64,000 nucleotides of DNA from Acheta domesticus (lineage: Eukaryota > Arthropoda > Insecta > Orthoptera > Gryllidae), in contig JAHLJT010009436.1 of assembly GCA_031308135.1 (NCBI GenBank), positions 221,975,286 to 222,039,285 of the forward strand, given 5' to 3'. A program made the position numbers and the translations under genes. The notes under the pieces were generated by a model. It saw only the letters and a program-made list of their open reading frames with translations. It was not told the DNA's origin and did no database searches. Of this stretch, positions 25,137 through 36,994 are shown in pieces (position 1 is the stretch's first letter; every line of letters starts with the position of its first letter).

Positions 25137-25192
<56 letters not shown>
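25137..25192. repeat. (TA)n tract at the LINE 3' boundary
   Basis: More than 50 bp of TA repeat following gtaattaaa. It could be the 3' repeat of the LINE, the target microsatellite, or both. Confidence 0.85.
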
Positions 25193-25309
25193 CAATTTTT
25201 ATTCAACGTACTTAATGATTAATACACAAACAACGAGGTAATTAATATATCATGAAATAAAATTAAGTTAATTGTGCATTTGGTTGGTAAAATACAAGTT
25301 TTCAAAGGA

Positions 25310-25600
25310 GTCGTGGGCCGCGTGCGGCCCGCGTGCCGCCAGTTGGAAAGGCCTGGTGGAGGCAGTCTGCCTGAGCTGTGGGTGTCCGTCTCGTGAGCCG
25401 CCGTACCGCCTCTGCGCGCCGGCACCACACCTAGAACGCCGCCGCTTGTCGGGCTGCGCCTGTCGTGACCCGACGAGTGTTGCCGCCCCTCACTCCCACC
25501 CCCTGCCTCCCCGCCAGCGGCCGATCTGACTGGACGCCGCTCCGCCACCGAACGCCCGCGCCGCCACGTCGGAATATTGCCCGCGATGTCATTAGTTGGG
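25310..25600. other. GC-rich block with possible hAT terminus
   Basis: Contains gggccgcgtgcggcccgcgt followed by gccgccagttggaaaggcct at 25316-25362. Read on the minus strand this starts caggcctttccaactggcgg, a form common at hAT ends. No partner end was found. The rest, to 25600, is CpG-rich with unassigned open frames on both strands. Confidence 0.35.
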
Positions 25601-25639
25601 AATGTAAAGCGACACCGGCATTTCCGTAATAACTCGACC

Positions 25640-27879
25640 ATTATTCTTGTTTCGCCCGACCGTACCTGCCTGCCGTACGTATGAATGCGGCGGGCAGCTG
25701 ATTGTCAGGGATTGCTCGTGGCACCCTCTATTGTTTCCGAGAACAATGTGAGATCGGGCTCATATTGGTTGCAAATAATTGCGGCCTGGGGTTCTGTGTG
25801 GGGCTGGAGCGAGTAGCCTCGTGTCCGTTCGGTTGTGAACGCGTGCGCATTTACCCCACATACGCGAACTGTGTCCTTGCACTACTGGCGAATTCCATAT
25901 TTGTAATCAATATTAGTTTTTGACTAAATTTTTTGATAATTTATGGATCTTAGGGTATATGAAGATGCTGTGGAGATGGTTTATCGACGGATCTTTCTTA
26001 CTCTGGGTATTTTACAAAGAAGGAAATATTTGATTTTTTGTATTTTACGAATTTTCTTGGAGGAAATGGAGAATTTTCTTGCTGATTTTATGTGCGTAGT
26101 TGATGGGAGAGTTTGAACTAAGGATTACGTGGCAGTTCAACACTGATTTTTAAGTGACTTCAAGTTTGCCAGACCTGCTGACAAGGGAAATATTTTTGCT
26201 CATAATTACACAATGGATGACACCTATCTGATTTTCAGCCTACAAATATACATATAGCATATAATATTGCAGCATATAATAATGTATGCTCTGTTGAGCG
26301 GCGCACCTCACCCATATTAAAATTTAAAATTCATTCATTAAAAAATGTGTTCATTCTAACCCGTTTCTACATTCAGAATTCTATCCGCCATTATCGCATT
26401 GATTTTCAAGATAATTAAGAAGTTTATCCACCTAATAGACAACATTTATTTAGAATAAAACGATCAGTTTGCAAATTCTTCCACTTGACGTTTTCTTGCT
26501 TTCCGTTGATCGATTCGTTGTCCGAGGTATAACAAATTATCTCCTCAAAGCATGAAAATAATGTTTGTGTGATGATACCTAGAAACAGTATTATCAGTGG
26601 GGCATTCACTGCAAATAATCTTTCTGCAGTGCAAAGAACGTAGAAATATTTATTGATGTTAATGCACTGATAGTTTACCTTTTCTAATGCTAATTCCTTG
26701 AGCGATGCTTATACAACTTTTGAGTCTTAGAGGATATTCAAATGCCTACTGTTTATGCTAATTCATTATATGTCAAGAAAAAATAAGCCGATTTCTCTAA
26801 ACATATTTCCAATTATTTTTAGTTTGACATTAAGTAGGTTGAGCCGGAACTATTACTTATTGAATTCATAAAAAAACTATGTAAAATGTAGTTCTGAAAA
26901 AAGTCTCATAGCGAAGTCACCGTATTATCTCTAATTTACTATTATCCAACTAGCTGGAATGGTTATTAGAAATATGTTAACTAGATCTATTCCGTTTTCC
27001 GTATTTTTGAAATGCTACGAAATTATGACTAATGCATTTTGAAATTTGTTTAATTTAGTACCCCAATTGAATGTTTGTATTACGATTTTGTAGAGGATGT
27101 GCTTGTATAGTTTTAAATTTTCCGTTTGTTGAGTTTAGGTTTAAAAGTTTAATCTGATTTAAGTTGAAAAATCCATCTTCCAAATTAAGTAGTTTACACA
27201 TTTGTTGGTGACAGATAAAAAGAAAATCATAAATGTGAAGTTTTCAGAAACATCTGGAAAACACTCAATTTACCCTCATAATATAATACATCCTCAAAAA
27301 TAATTGTTGCAATTTTTGTTGCTATAAATGAAAACGATTGTAAAATAAATCAAATTTATTGAACCCTTATCCAATAGATTTTTAATGTTTCCGGACGATG
27401 TACTGAAAACAATTTATAGACAATTTTCGAAATATGTATTCCTCAGAATAATGATAAAAACAAGCAGAAGTATTTTCATTATGTCTAGTAGGGTTACAAC
27501 ATTGTAAAATGTTATATTCTTCAAGAGACATATTCAAATACTTTTAATAAAACTAAAGCTTTTTTTTTATTTTGTAACCCAATTTCTATGGATATAACAG
27601 TTATTGATAACAATCTTAAATTCACATTTTTAAAATCATATTTAAATGCTCAGAAAAAATGCAATGTACTTTCAGATTCTAGTGGATCTCTTAATTTGCA
27701 CCCTTCGCTAAACAAAACATCCCGTGCACCATTTATTCATTGTGTTTGTATTTCCATTACACCCCGATAATAAGTTTATGCATTGGGTAACCCGCCCGTA
27801 AAACTTTGTATATTAAGGCCCCTTCCTGTGTTTACAACTCAGTCCAAGTTCTCCAACTTGAGATTGGACCTCGCGCCCT
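25640..27879. other. Unannotated stretch
   Basis: Over two kilobases of AT-rich sequence with no supported gene, RNA or repeat boundary. Confidence 0.4.
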
Positions 27880-28053
27880 CTCTTCTTGGAAGCAGCGCGC
27901 GGCGCGGCGCGGCGCGGCGCGGCGGGGCGCGGCGCGGCGGCTGGGGATGGAAATTGGGACCGCGCCCTCGCCGGCCGCATCACCGCTCTTCTCCTTCTCG
28001 TCTCAGTCAGCGGCGGATCTAGGGAAGGGGCACGAGGGCTCTCAACCCTTTCC
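27880..28053. repeat. (GGCGC)n-type GC repeat with possible hAT end
   Basis: A ggcgc repeat runs at about 27896-27940. Near 28007 the text agcggcggatctagggaagg resembles a hAT left end, cut after about 45 bp by the type A SINE. Fragmentary. Confidence 0.4.
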
Positions 28054-28594
28054 ACCGGGAGAGGTGGCTCAGGGCATCAACTGATGTCACTGCAGTGCCT
28101 CTGACTGGGAGGTCCTAGGTTCGAGTTCCGACGGTGGCAGGACGTTCAACACTAACTACAAAGCTAGGTCGAATTCAACCGCTGTCTGGACGAGAATTCT
28201 AGTGGCCGGTTGTTCTGATCGGATGTTTTCAATGGTTTCCCCGATCAACACCAAGCGAATGCCGAAGTATAGTACCCTAACAAACGGGCCACGGACGGCG
28301 CGCGATCTTTCCTTTCTCTTCCTTGTCCTATCCTCACCCCTTACTTACATCCACTACACTACCATGCATGCCGGGTGACCGGTTTGTCCCGGCTAGGGCA
28401 GTGCCCCGCTGATGGAAGATACCTGGTTAGGCAAAACCCCACTAGCCGACGGTAGGTCGGCGCCGGATCTCACCCTCCAGCGAGGGAAGATCACTGCAAA
28501 CTCCCGAGAAAACATGCACCACGCGTACGGTACTAATGTTCTTAGCATTTGACGCGCCTGGAATCACTAATCAATCCATCAATCAATCAGAACA
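28054..28594 (+). mobile_element. Type A SINE, full-length reference copy
   Basis: The best copy of the family, about 540 bp. The head gaggtggctcagggcatcaa carries an A-box-like tggctcagggcatc. A palindromic actgcagt follows, and the B-box-like taggttcgagttcc lies near 28120. The body includes gctgtctggacgagaattct, ggccggttgttctgatcgg, aatggtttccccgatc with caagcgaatgcc (domain shared with the type B SINE), cgcgatctttcctttctctt and ccagcgagggaagatcactg. It ends in aatcaatccatcaatcaatc. Other copies: 9255-9930, 10655-11141 (minus), 11756-12258 and a head fragment near 63.4 kb. It has no protein-coding capacity; a pol III promoter is inferred from the boxes. Confidence 0.85.
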
Positions 28595-29109
28595 ATATTA
28601 ACCGCTTTTGAATCCTTGCTGAAACAATTCAGTGTTTTCGATAAAAAAGAGAAAAATATTCACGTAAATTAGAGTTGGGAGATTGTATCAAGAACAATCG
28701 TGGGAGCTCGGAAGTATGTCTGCATTTATTATTCTGCAGTGGTCAGTTGTTAAAGTTCTAAGCTTTTTTCGATTTCGAAACGGCTATATTTAGAAAAAAC
28801 ATTTTTTAAATAACTTGTTTTTCTAGAACTTGTCTTTAAATGCTTAATATTATAGTATTATTATCTCTATTACCTTCCTATAATAGAGAAGTTGTACTGA
28901 TCTATTTTTGCACGTTCTTTATTAATCTCGGTAAGAACGTACTTGAAAATGTTTTGCAAGACACTTCCTCCAAATGGTGTAAAAGCCTCTGGATTACGAG
29001 CAACTAATCTGATAAAACTGACATACGTATTTTTCCTAATCCCATAAAGAATGTTTCCCCTCCTCCGGCTGCCCTCACTCGAGCGCAACCAACTGATGAC
29101 TTTCACCAG
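28595..29109. other. Unannotated stretch
   Basis: AT-rich, no supported feature. Confidence 0.4.
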
Positions 29110-29462
29110 TCACCCAAACCATTGAGCTAAGAGGCTCGCAAGCATATAATACCTACGTATTTCTCGGCCAGCGTAACTCGTCAGTCCTTCTGTGCTTAGA
29201 CCAGATTATTAGAGGAATGGAACACAAGTTGCTCCCAGATCGCGCTAGAAGTCGCGCTACATCTATACTCGCACAGTAGTTACCGAACTGGGAAAACGAA
29301 TTAAGGAAACATATCGAGTCTAGAGGAGATTCACGAAGAACCGAAAATGCACATCATGCCACAACCCAACCGAAAAATCCATGCCTTACGCAGAATTCAA
29401 ACCTTCAGACTAGCTCTAACGCGCACTAAAAAGCCTCTGTGCCACTAGGCCACAACATTTGA
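29110..29462 (-). mobile_element. Degenerate tRNA-like/SINE remnants
   Basis: On the minus strand near 29460, gttgtggcctagtggcacag resembles an A-box region and aaggtttgaattctg a B box about 50 bp later. A second weak tRNA-like head (cctcttagctcaatggttt) lies at about 29135 on the same strand. Both are too degraded to call tRNA genes. Confidence 0.35.
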
Positions 29463-31674
29463 AATGCCGTATTATTGGTCTTTATTTATTTATTTACGTC
29501 AAAAACAGTTAAAAACTGCGTGTGACGAGCTATGGGGAGAAGTGAAGTGTTCATGTCGATTTACTTTGCATCGAATATATTCGACGCAATGCTCTATTTG
29601 GTTGACGTGACGGTTTGCGTGTTGGAATGTTGAGGTTCAGGCCGTGAAAAAACAACCATTGTACCGACTCTCCGAAATCGATGTCATTCGATACAAAAAT
29701 TATTCGTGTGAAGGCTGCGAGACATCCAAGTGCACTCCAACCGCTCGCGCGCAGTAGAAACCCGTTTACGACTGAATATTTCCCATCTTTCCTTGTTGGA
29801 TGTGGTAATTACGTTCTTCGTCTTTTTCCGTCGACCTTGTGATCTCCATGACAAGGTGCCCACTTGTGTATACCAATAAGTTATTTTCTGCCTTAATAGT
29901 TGTTAATCTTAGATCAAAGTTTGATGAGAAGGATGGAAGAAAAAACTATATTAAGTTTCGTGGGACGTAACGTTTTTCAGGAGCTCGCAATTCAACGGGT
30001 ACATTGCCAGTTGCTTTTAATATTTAAGAAAGCAGACTAGCTTCTATCATCATTTAATGGTAGACCGGGCGTTCCTGATTAACTTACGTTACGCATTCAC
30101 CGCCCTATTATTTTGAATTTTCTGTTTAAAAATGGATATAAAAATTCATAATGTGATAATTGACTTTTATTTCTTCTATAGTCACTAGTATTGATAGATC
30201 TAATAGAAACAATAAAAGATCATTACTAGCGTCAAATGTAGTTAATTATTCATATTTAACACAAACATTAAGTAAACAAACAATACAAAAAAATAATCAT
30301 GAAATATCTTCATATGAAATGGTTCTGAAAAATCACTAGCAGTCACCTTCTGAACGGACAAACAATGTACTCAACATAATCTTTTTGTAGGCAATAGTTC
30401 CCCTTTAAGTGCTTATCCGACATACAATAGAAACTGTTTTAAAAATAGCTAAAATTGACTCTCATTAAGAGAACACAACGTAGTTCCACCTTAAGCTTTT
30501 ACTTCATTGACCAGGCCCACAGTGAAATCTGTTGTTTTTAAGATAATAAAAATTAAAAACTGAACCCTACGAGCACTAATGGATATTGATAGAAATATTC
30601 CAAATGTTACGCGGTGAATTGTTGAATTTTCCAGGAATGAGAGAGCACAAGGCCAGCCTGGTGAGTGGAATTCACCAATGCGCTCACTTAAGGGATAAAT
30701 ACACGAGGAGAGCTAATGAAAATTAAACATGAAATATTTTATTGCTACATGATTTTCTCCTCTGCATCATTGTACTCGTGTTCTTTAGTTGTTTTTTAAA
30801 TAAACTACTCTTTATTTTATTAACTTGGGGCAAGAATAAATCTTGCACCTGCTCGTACCGCTTCCGATGATTTGTGCTTCCCTTAATTTCCTCTTACCCT
30901 GTTTCGTTGTAATCCTCTTCTTCCTCGAAATTCGTTATTGATATTTATCTCCTTGATTCTCCGTATTTATAATCTGGATTTCCAACTATCCAGTTTTCAT
31001 GTCAATCACTTCTAGTTTCATTGTAGTTACATCTCTCTCAACCAGTTTATGGCCTTTTTTTATTAGCATTTCGTCGCATTTTCTCGCATACACCCATTAC
31101 AAAGTATGGAAGCATAATGCAGCGATGAATTGTTAGATCAACTACATTGTTAGGAAGACATTTACATAATTAACTAATAAAATATAAAATGGAATTTTAA
31201 TCATAATTTCTTAATACAAATTACAGTAATTTTGCATAGTTGAAGAGAAAACGATATCATGCTAGTAAGTAAAATTAGGACTGAATACTTTTGTGAATTT
31301 TAGAAAATACAATAACTTAATTTACCAACAACCTCACTTCCAAAAAATATTTCAACTTCTTACGGGTTGTGCAGGTATTTGCGCATTCTGGAAGTTAAGA
31401 GCACGGGTGTCGAAGCCAAATAAGTTGATCCGATCATCACAATGAAATGCATATTACGCTGTTTTTCAAATGTTTTCCATTAGTCCACTCTGCTGTGAAC
31501 CTAAGAATATTAATATTTTTTTCATAGTTGCTTATATTGCTGCCTTGCTTGCTGCTTTATTTGGTGCCGACAATTTTTTCTCTGTCACCCTCTCTTTCAG
31601 TGTTGTAACCCTCTGCTCTCCGTCTGTGCTAGCTAACCGTTCCTGCCGGTTGTTTTCCCGAAAGTTTCCCTGGT
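29463..31674. other. Unannotated stretch
   Basis: No supported gene. A short tttatttatttac run lies near 29480, otherwise AT-rich unique-looking DNA. Confidence 0.4.
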
Positions 31675-32010
31675 TCGTGGGTCTGCCTGCCTCCCTGTTC
31701 TGGGGCAGCGGGGCGGGGGCGGGGGAGCGAGCGGGGGCCGGGGCGGCCGGGGCGGGGGCCGGGGCGGGGGCGGGGCGGGTGGCCAGGTGCGACGTCTCCC
31801 GTCTGAGGCGAGGGCGCGCGGGCGATTAGAATATAAATAGGATGCCTCGTAATGAAAGCAATGGCACCCCGAGAACGGGGAACTGCTGGCAGCAATGAAG
31901 GGGTGGGGTGTAGAACGAGAACGGGGGTGGGGGGGAGGAGAGCGGAGACGTGATTGCGGGGATCGGAAAGAGCTGGGAGGCGGAGCGCAGGGCGAGCGCG
32001 TGCTGGGGTG
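31675..32010. other. G-rich CpG block with GC boxes and G-quadruplex potential
   Basis: 31702-31780 is a near-continuous series of G runs of four to six (ggggcgggggcgggggagcg and so on), giving many overlapping G4 motifs and Sp1-type GC boxes (ggggcgggg) on the plus strand. A second G-rich part follows to 32010. No start site or exon can be assigned. Confidence 0.5.
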
Positions 32011-33179
32011 ACTGCTGCTCTAACCTAACATAGACTTGGTACTTCGGTATACTTTTCACCTCGAGTCTGAAAAATAGTTCTGTTAAAAATCTTTAGCTTG
32101 TTCAGTTTGTATACCCGCTGTTCTGATGATTTTTTTTAACAATTTATCAAATTCTCCTAAGTGCCTCATATCATGAATAAATTTAATTTTTGATCAATTC
32201 ATTGCTTTTTCTCTCAAATTCAGTTCTTAATTTTTTCTTATTTAAATGTTTTGTTTTTGTGAGTGTTTCAAGTGTGTTGTTGTTGTTTTCATAAACATTC
32301 TGTGAGTTTTGATTGTTAAATTGCTTTATTACTTAAATTGACGAAGATGAAATTCAAATTGTAATTGTCACAGGAATCCCCGTTAGTTTTATAAAACTAT
32401 TAACAGTGGAAAAGAGTTACATTTGAATGTGCGAACTTGCTGTGATGTACCAATTCTGCCAGTGCGAAAACATTCGTAGATAGAATCCCTAACTCCCTTT
32501 ATCCCAACACCCGTAAGAAAGCAAAAATGCCATAGCAAATTTTAGTTTTCTGTTGTAATGCAATTCAAGATACTGCATTTCTGTATTCGAAAATCTGTTC
32601 GCCCCCATTCTTATAACAGTGTGAGGGTATTCAGAAAAGCTGAATTCCTAAATACGAGTCGGTAATGGATCATGCGGCCATGCGGCTTTGAAAAGTAGGA
32701 TTCAAGCCCTATGACGTTCCATTTTCAAGTTTAACTTGATTGATGTCCTCCCCCTCCCCCAAAAACATTAAGTGAGCTGTGTTTTAGGCCTTTTAGACCA
32801 ACAGACCAACATACAGTTCATCTTCTCTCAGAGAAATTCTCTTTCTTTTGATTACTCGTTTGTTAAAATTGATTGTATGAGAATACCGCAAAACGTATCT
32901 GTCACAGAAATAATATATGTGATTATTACACAACATTGAATTTCCAAAAGGCTCAATTTCCATTAGATGTGATGATTGGCTATCAGTTGATGCAAAGAAG
33001 ATTAAATACTTGAAATAATGGAACCAGCGAGAGAGTTTAAGTAAACGATGAGTTCACATAATGGCCTAATTGCTAATATTTACTTGCATTTAATTTCTTG
33101 CTCACTGTGAACTAAAGACCTACGAACAGTAAGTACCACTTCACTTGAGCCTGAAAGAGAAAGGTTTATGGACTCTTTC
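32011..33179. other. Unannotated stretch
   Basis: AT-rich, no supported feature. Confidence 0.4.
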
Positions 33180-33350
33180 AAGAGCGCCGTTTGTTGTATC
33201 CAAAGATTCAGAGCGTGGAGACCTCCATGCTCCTGGCACTGGGGTCGGGCTTTCCCCGGCAGCGAGCTTCCCTCGCAGTCGGCTGCCGCCGCGCCGCGCG
33301 CGCCGGTGCAGTCGGCCGCGAGATCCGCACGCGAACGGGAGCATCTGCAT
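33180..33350. other. CpG-rich block
   Basis: Contains gccgccgcgccgcgcgcgcc. Frames of 84-121 codons are open on both strands at once, none with a recognisable domain. Confidence 0.35.
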
Positions 33351-34317
33351 AAGTGGAACACCGCACGTATCTTCTCTCAGTGTTGCACTGATGAAAAATA
33401 CATTATGGTAAATGACATGTGAATTACTGAATACGGAATTGGCGGTGAGATGAATGGAATAGGTGATAAAGAGAAATAGAAAATGGCGATGGAAACTAGA
33501 TATCATGCCGACGAAAACTCCTTGATGGCGGATTTCGCGACTGTAAACTCAACCTCACGTAATTTTACGAAACTTGATATTTTCAGCTAGTCGTTACGTG
33601 ATGGCTTCCATCACATTGAGTGATTATCTTCACTTCTAGATACTCAGTTTCATTTCAAGCGACACGTACTATTACGTGTATTTTCTGCCCGTTGATCGGA
33701 ATGTAATTGAGATGTTCCTTTACAGGAGCACTTTACTCTATGTCGGAGTGGTTTATCTTTCGTGTATACCAATTGCTTACAACGAGAATACGTTCTAATA
33801 TTTTTGATGTCAAGAACGGCCATCAAATGAGGTACTCGTACATGCACCTCCGCTGCACCGTAACCGTGCTGCACTGCGGATAGCTTTGGAACACGCGCGA
33901 TTCACAAGAGGTCATTCACCAACTGCTATCCCTGCTTTTGAATAACTCAGTTACGATCTGTTTTCTTTCCTATCGATCTTATCGCGAAGTATTACGATAC
34001 ATGTAAGAATCTGCTATTAATTCTGTAGTGTTACAGAACAAGGTTAATTGTGAATGCGTTAATTGTGAATGGCTGCGTTCGCCTATCTTTTAAACGTACC
34101 GTATAGTACCGTAAATCAAGTAACTTTAGTGATCTACAGTGAAATGCTGCTGAACAAAACCACACAAAATGATTTGCCAGAAAGTCGCGTGCATACTGCT
34201 CAAAAGAATAAATAAAGTAATCTCATATTCTTCTCAGTAAAATAAATATTTTAACAAAAATAGTCTACATAGATACTGCAATAATACTGCAGTCTACATG
34301 GATACTGCACTGTAGAC
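33351..34317. other. Unannotated stretch
   Basis: No supported feature. A short repeated phrase (agtctacat.gatactgca) occurs twice at 34262-34310, just before the hAT insertion. Confidence 0.4.
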
Positions 34318-34325
34318 GTACAGTA

Positions 34326-35110
34326 CAGTGGCGTAGCGTCAGGGGATGCTGAGATGCTGAGCATCCCCTAATATAATATTAATAAAGAACCCTAAATACT
34401 GTACTGATAATCTTACAAGTGGTCCGTTGAATGAAACATGTTTCGTATTAATTTTAAATTGATTTCCTATTATTGAATTCGGCGGGTTGTTGAAGCTGGC
34501 CTGTGATTGCTTGGAAGCTAAAATGCATCTAGCGTCTGCCACGAGTTGCGACGAGCAATGATGCATGCGGAGATGGTGAGGTGCCCCTCTCTCCTCTTCA
34601 CCCCTGGCCCAGAGAAACCCGACTGCTTTACGCTAGCATCTATTGCGGAAAGAAGCTCGTTTGTACACAAGAGCGCAGCACACTTCAGGTGGTCAGTAAA
34701 TTATCTCTCTCTCACTCACTCGGGAGTCCCTGCTTGATCATGGGTACAAACTGTAGAAATAGTGCCCGTCTACTATTTATTAATTAATATCCAAGAAATT
34801 GAATTATCCCTTATATAGATTACATATTATTTTAGTCTGCAATGTATACATTAACAAGTGGTCTCATTGCCATTCGTGTATAAGAATTAAAGCTGAGCCA
34901 TTGTATAATTTGCTTTCAAGACATCGGCAGTTCTGACTGCTGTGAGGATTTTGTGGCAAGCGCCTACACCGTCGGGTAAGCAATCGAGATCGTGGAAATA
35001 GTTCCAATGTATCTGCCTTGTGCTGCGTTCGCCTGTTAGATGAAGTAGTTGATAGTGACAGTGTGTTAATGTTGAGCATTCCCAAACGTGCGAGTCACGC
35101 TACGCCACTG
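34326..35110. mobile_element. Non-autonomous hAT element with perfect 8-bp TSD
   Basis: The left end CAGTGGCGTAGCGT and the right end ACGCTACGCCACTG form perfect 14-bp terminal inverted repeats. gtacagta is duplicated exactly on both sides (34318-34325 and 35111-35118). An 8-bp duplication with a CAGTGGCG-type TIR is diagnostic of the hAT superfamily. The 785-bp interior has no transposase frame, so it would need a transposase in trans. The intact ends and duplication suggest a fairly recent insertion. Confidence 0.95.
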
Positions 35111-35118
35111 GTACAGTA

Positions 35119-36747
35119 TAATAGTTTTTACATACCAACATTATCAAAAATGTTTCTGTTCTATAGAACAACGCGTGAATAGCAAATCTGGTGGGCGGTT
35201 TCTTCCTTGGAGCTTTGCTGTCGCTTGACGGCAGCTGTGTTGTACGTAGTGACGCACTGAGTGTGAATATTTAGTCGACATGCGCACTATGAGAATATGT
35301 AGTATGAGTGGAATGCGCAGTATGAGGCGGAATTATATTTTTCAGCCAAAATCGTAACTGTTTTTATTTTTGTAATTTTCTCAAGTTATTGAGTATCAAA
35401 AGAGCCTTTCGGTTCTTTCACACGGTCGGAGACTGCATAATTGTCTAACTACATATTTTTCTGCGCGTATTGTAAATTAGTAATATAGATTTCTATCGTA
35501 CATGGGAACTTTTTTTGAAACTGTTAATGATGCCATTAAATAGATTGATACAAACCGAAGGATTCAGAAACACGACGTGCAGCCACACAATCTCTAGCAT
35601 TGGTTATAATACATCTGTAATTATAGGCGTTTTTAGTGTTTTAGGCTAGCAATACACATTGCAAACAGAAATGAAGTGCATTCTTTTTTTCAACATTCTG
35701 TCGTCTCAGGCAATCCATCTGAAAAAATGTCGGATCATCTTTCTGAAGAGAGACAAATGTCAAAAAGTTGAGACTTCAGAGCCTTTTTCCATTTTCTTCT
35801 GTGTTATTCCTGTCCTTTTTCGTTTTCCTTCTCTTCGTCGTCCCTATGAACGTCTACCTCTTGGCTTACTCTTAATCACGAAATGGGTTTTAGAAACTCT
35901 CCAGATCTTTGCCCTCTTGCCTTGGTACGATAATAAATTTCAGTCTCCACTTGAATTAGTTGAAATATCCCAGACTCTTTCTTTTTGCATTCCTTTTTAT
36001 TCTAGAGAAAAAAGTATTCACCAATTTCTGTTCACCGCCATGTCTTGCCGACCTTTTTTTCTTCCAGCTTCTTACTCTAATTTCCATATTAATCCAACGT
36101 AACTATTAAAAAAGGGAAAACGTTTTAATGATATTCCACGGACATTTAGAAACAATTCTAGTTTCTCTTCAAATGTTATTCAGTATTTGATTGTAAACTC
36201 AATATGAACTTTTACTTTACATTTATCTCGTTTACGTTAGATTATAAAAATGATTTGCTTATAATTTTGGAATTCTTACATCACAAAATTATTCACATTC
36301 GTATGACTTCCATTTGTTCAAACATTCTTTTGTAGAGTGATTTAAGCCCCAGTGCGGCCAATACACATTTTAAGTTGTGATTTCTATTTCTTATTCCAGG
36401 TCAACTGTTCTAGTACTTTACACTAGTAACTGCGAACCAAAAACTTACATAGGCAGTTACAAATAATACGTAATAAAAATATCGTATTACACACAAATCC
36501 TTACATGTCTTTAACGACATTCATTCTATCCATTCCTTGACTATTTTCCGATAACAGCCATCTGCTCTGTCACAAATCCCCAAAACTTATCTAATTGTTT
36601 TAAAACGTTTTCCGTGAATAAATCGGAAGAATTAAAAAATAACTTGAATGACGATGATGTTAAGAAACAGCACATGTAAAGAAACTTGTTTAACAATATA
36701 ATTATTGTAAAACTATTTTGAGTTTATTACAATTGGGTGTACTTATT
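35119..36747. other. Unannotated stretch; one unassigned frame
   Basis: A 147-codon plus-strand frame (35659-36102) starts with ATG but is rich in Phe/Leu/Ser with no domain I recognise. Its composition follows T-rich DNA. Not called as a gene. Confidence 0.35.
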
Positions 36748-36994
36748 AAGTAGTTTTTATATTCTCTGAATACACTCTCTAAACTTATGTACACTGACTG
36801 GATATACTCTGAATACAATATCTGCCTGGATATACTCTAGTCGCAATATCTGGTTGAATATACTCTGGATACGCTCTCTGGACTCATATACCCTGGATAA
36901 TTTCTCCGGCTGGCTATACTCATCGGTACATTCTCTGGCTGGGAATGCTTGGCTACCCTCTGACTGGAAATGCTCTGGGCACGTCCTGTCTGCC
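36748..36994. repeat. 28-bp minisatellite, about 7-8 units
   Basis: Units begin ggatatactctgnatac and end tctctggct, for example at 36800-36827, 36828-36855, 36856-36883 and 36884-36911 (28 bp each). They are followed by 29-, 25- and 29-bp degenerate units. Diverged but clearly in register. Confidence 0.85.

Larger units (their letters stand above)
20832..25192 (+). mobile_element. CR1-like non-LTR retrotransposon, nearly full length, inactive
   Basis: The order is 5' UTR (20832-21067), ORF1 with PHD-type zinc finger, ORF2 with an apurinic-type endonuclease and reverse transcriptase, a 3' UTR with a small hairpin (GGGC at 25112-25115 pairing with GCCC at 25119-25122), and a terminal TA repeat. 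This layout, with a non-poly(A) repeated 3' end, fits the CR1/Jockey group. I place it as CR1-like, with the clade tentative. At least nine stops or frameshifts are visible, so it cannot be autonomous. TA tracts flank both ends, so target-site duplications cannot be separated from the microsatellite. Confidence 0.85.

Noticed and set aside
28054..28130. A genuine tRNA gene
   Set aside because: Same reasoning: a SINE head with several copies sharing the downstream body.
35659..36102. 147-codon frame, possibly membrane protein
   Set aside because: Hydrophobicity follows T-rich composition, with no motif to support a function.
36748..36994. CRISPR-like array
   Set aside because: The repeats are contiguous 28-bp units without spacers and are diverged. 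The genome is eukaryotic.
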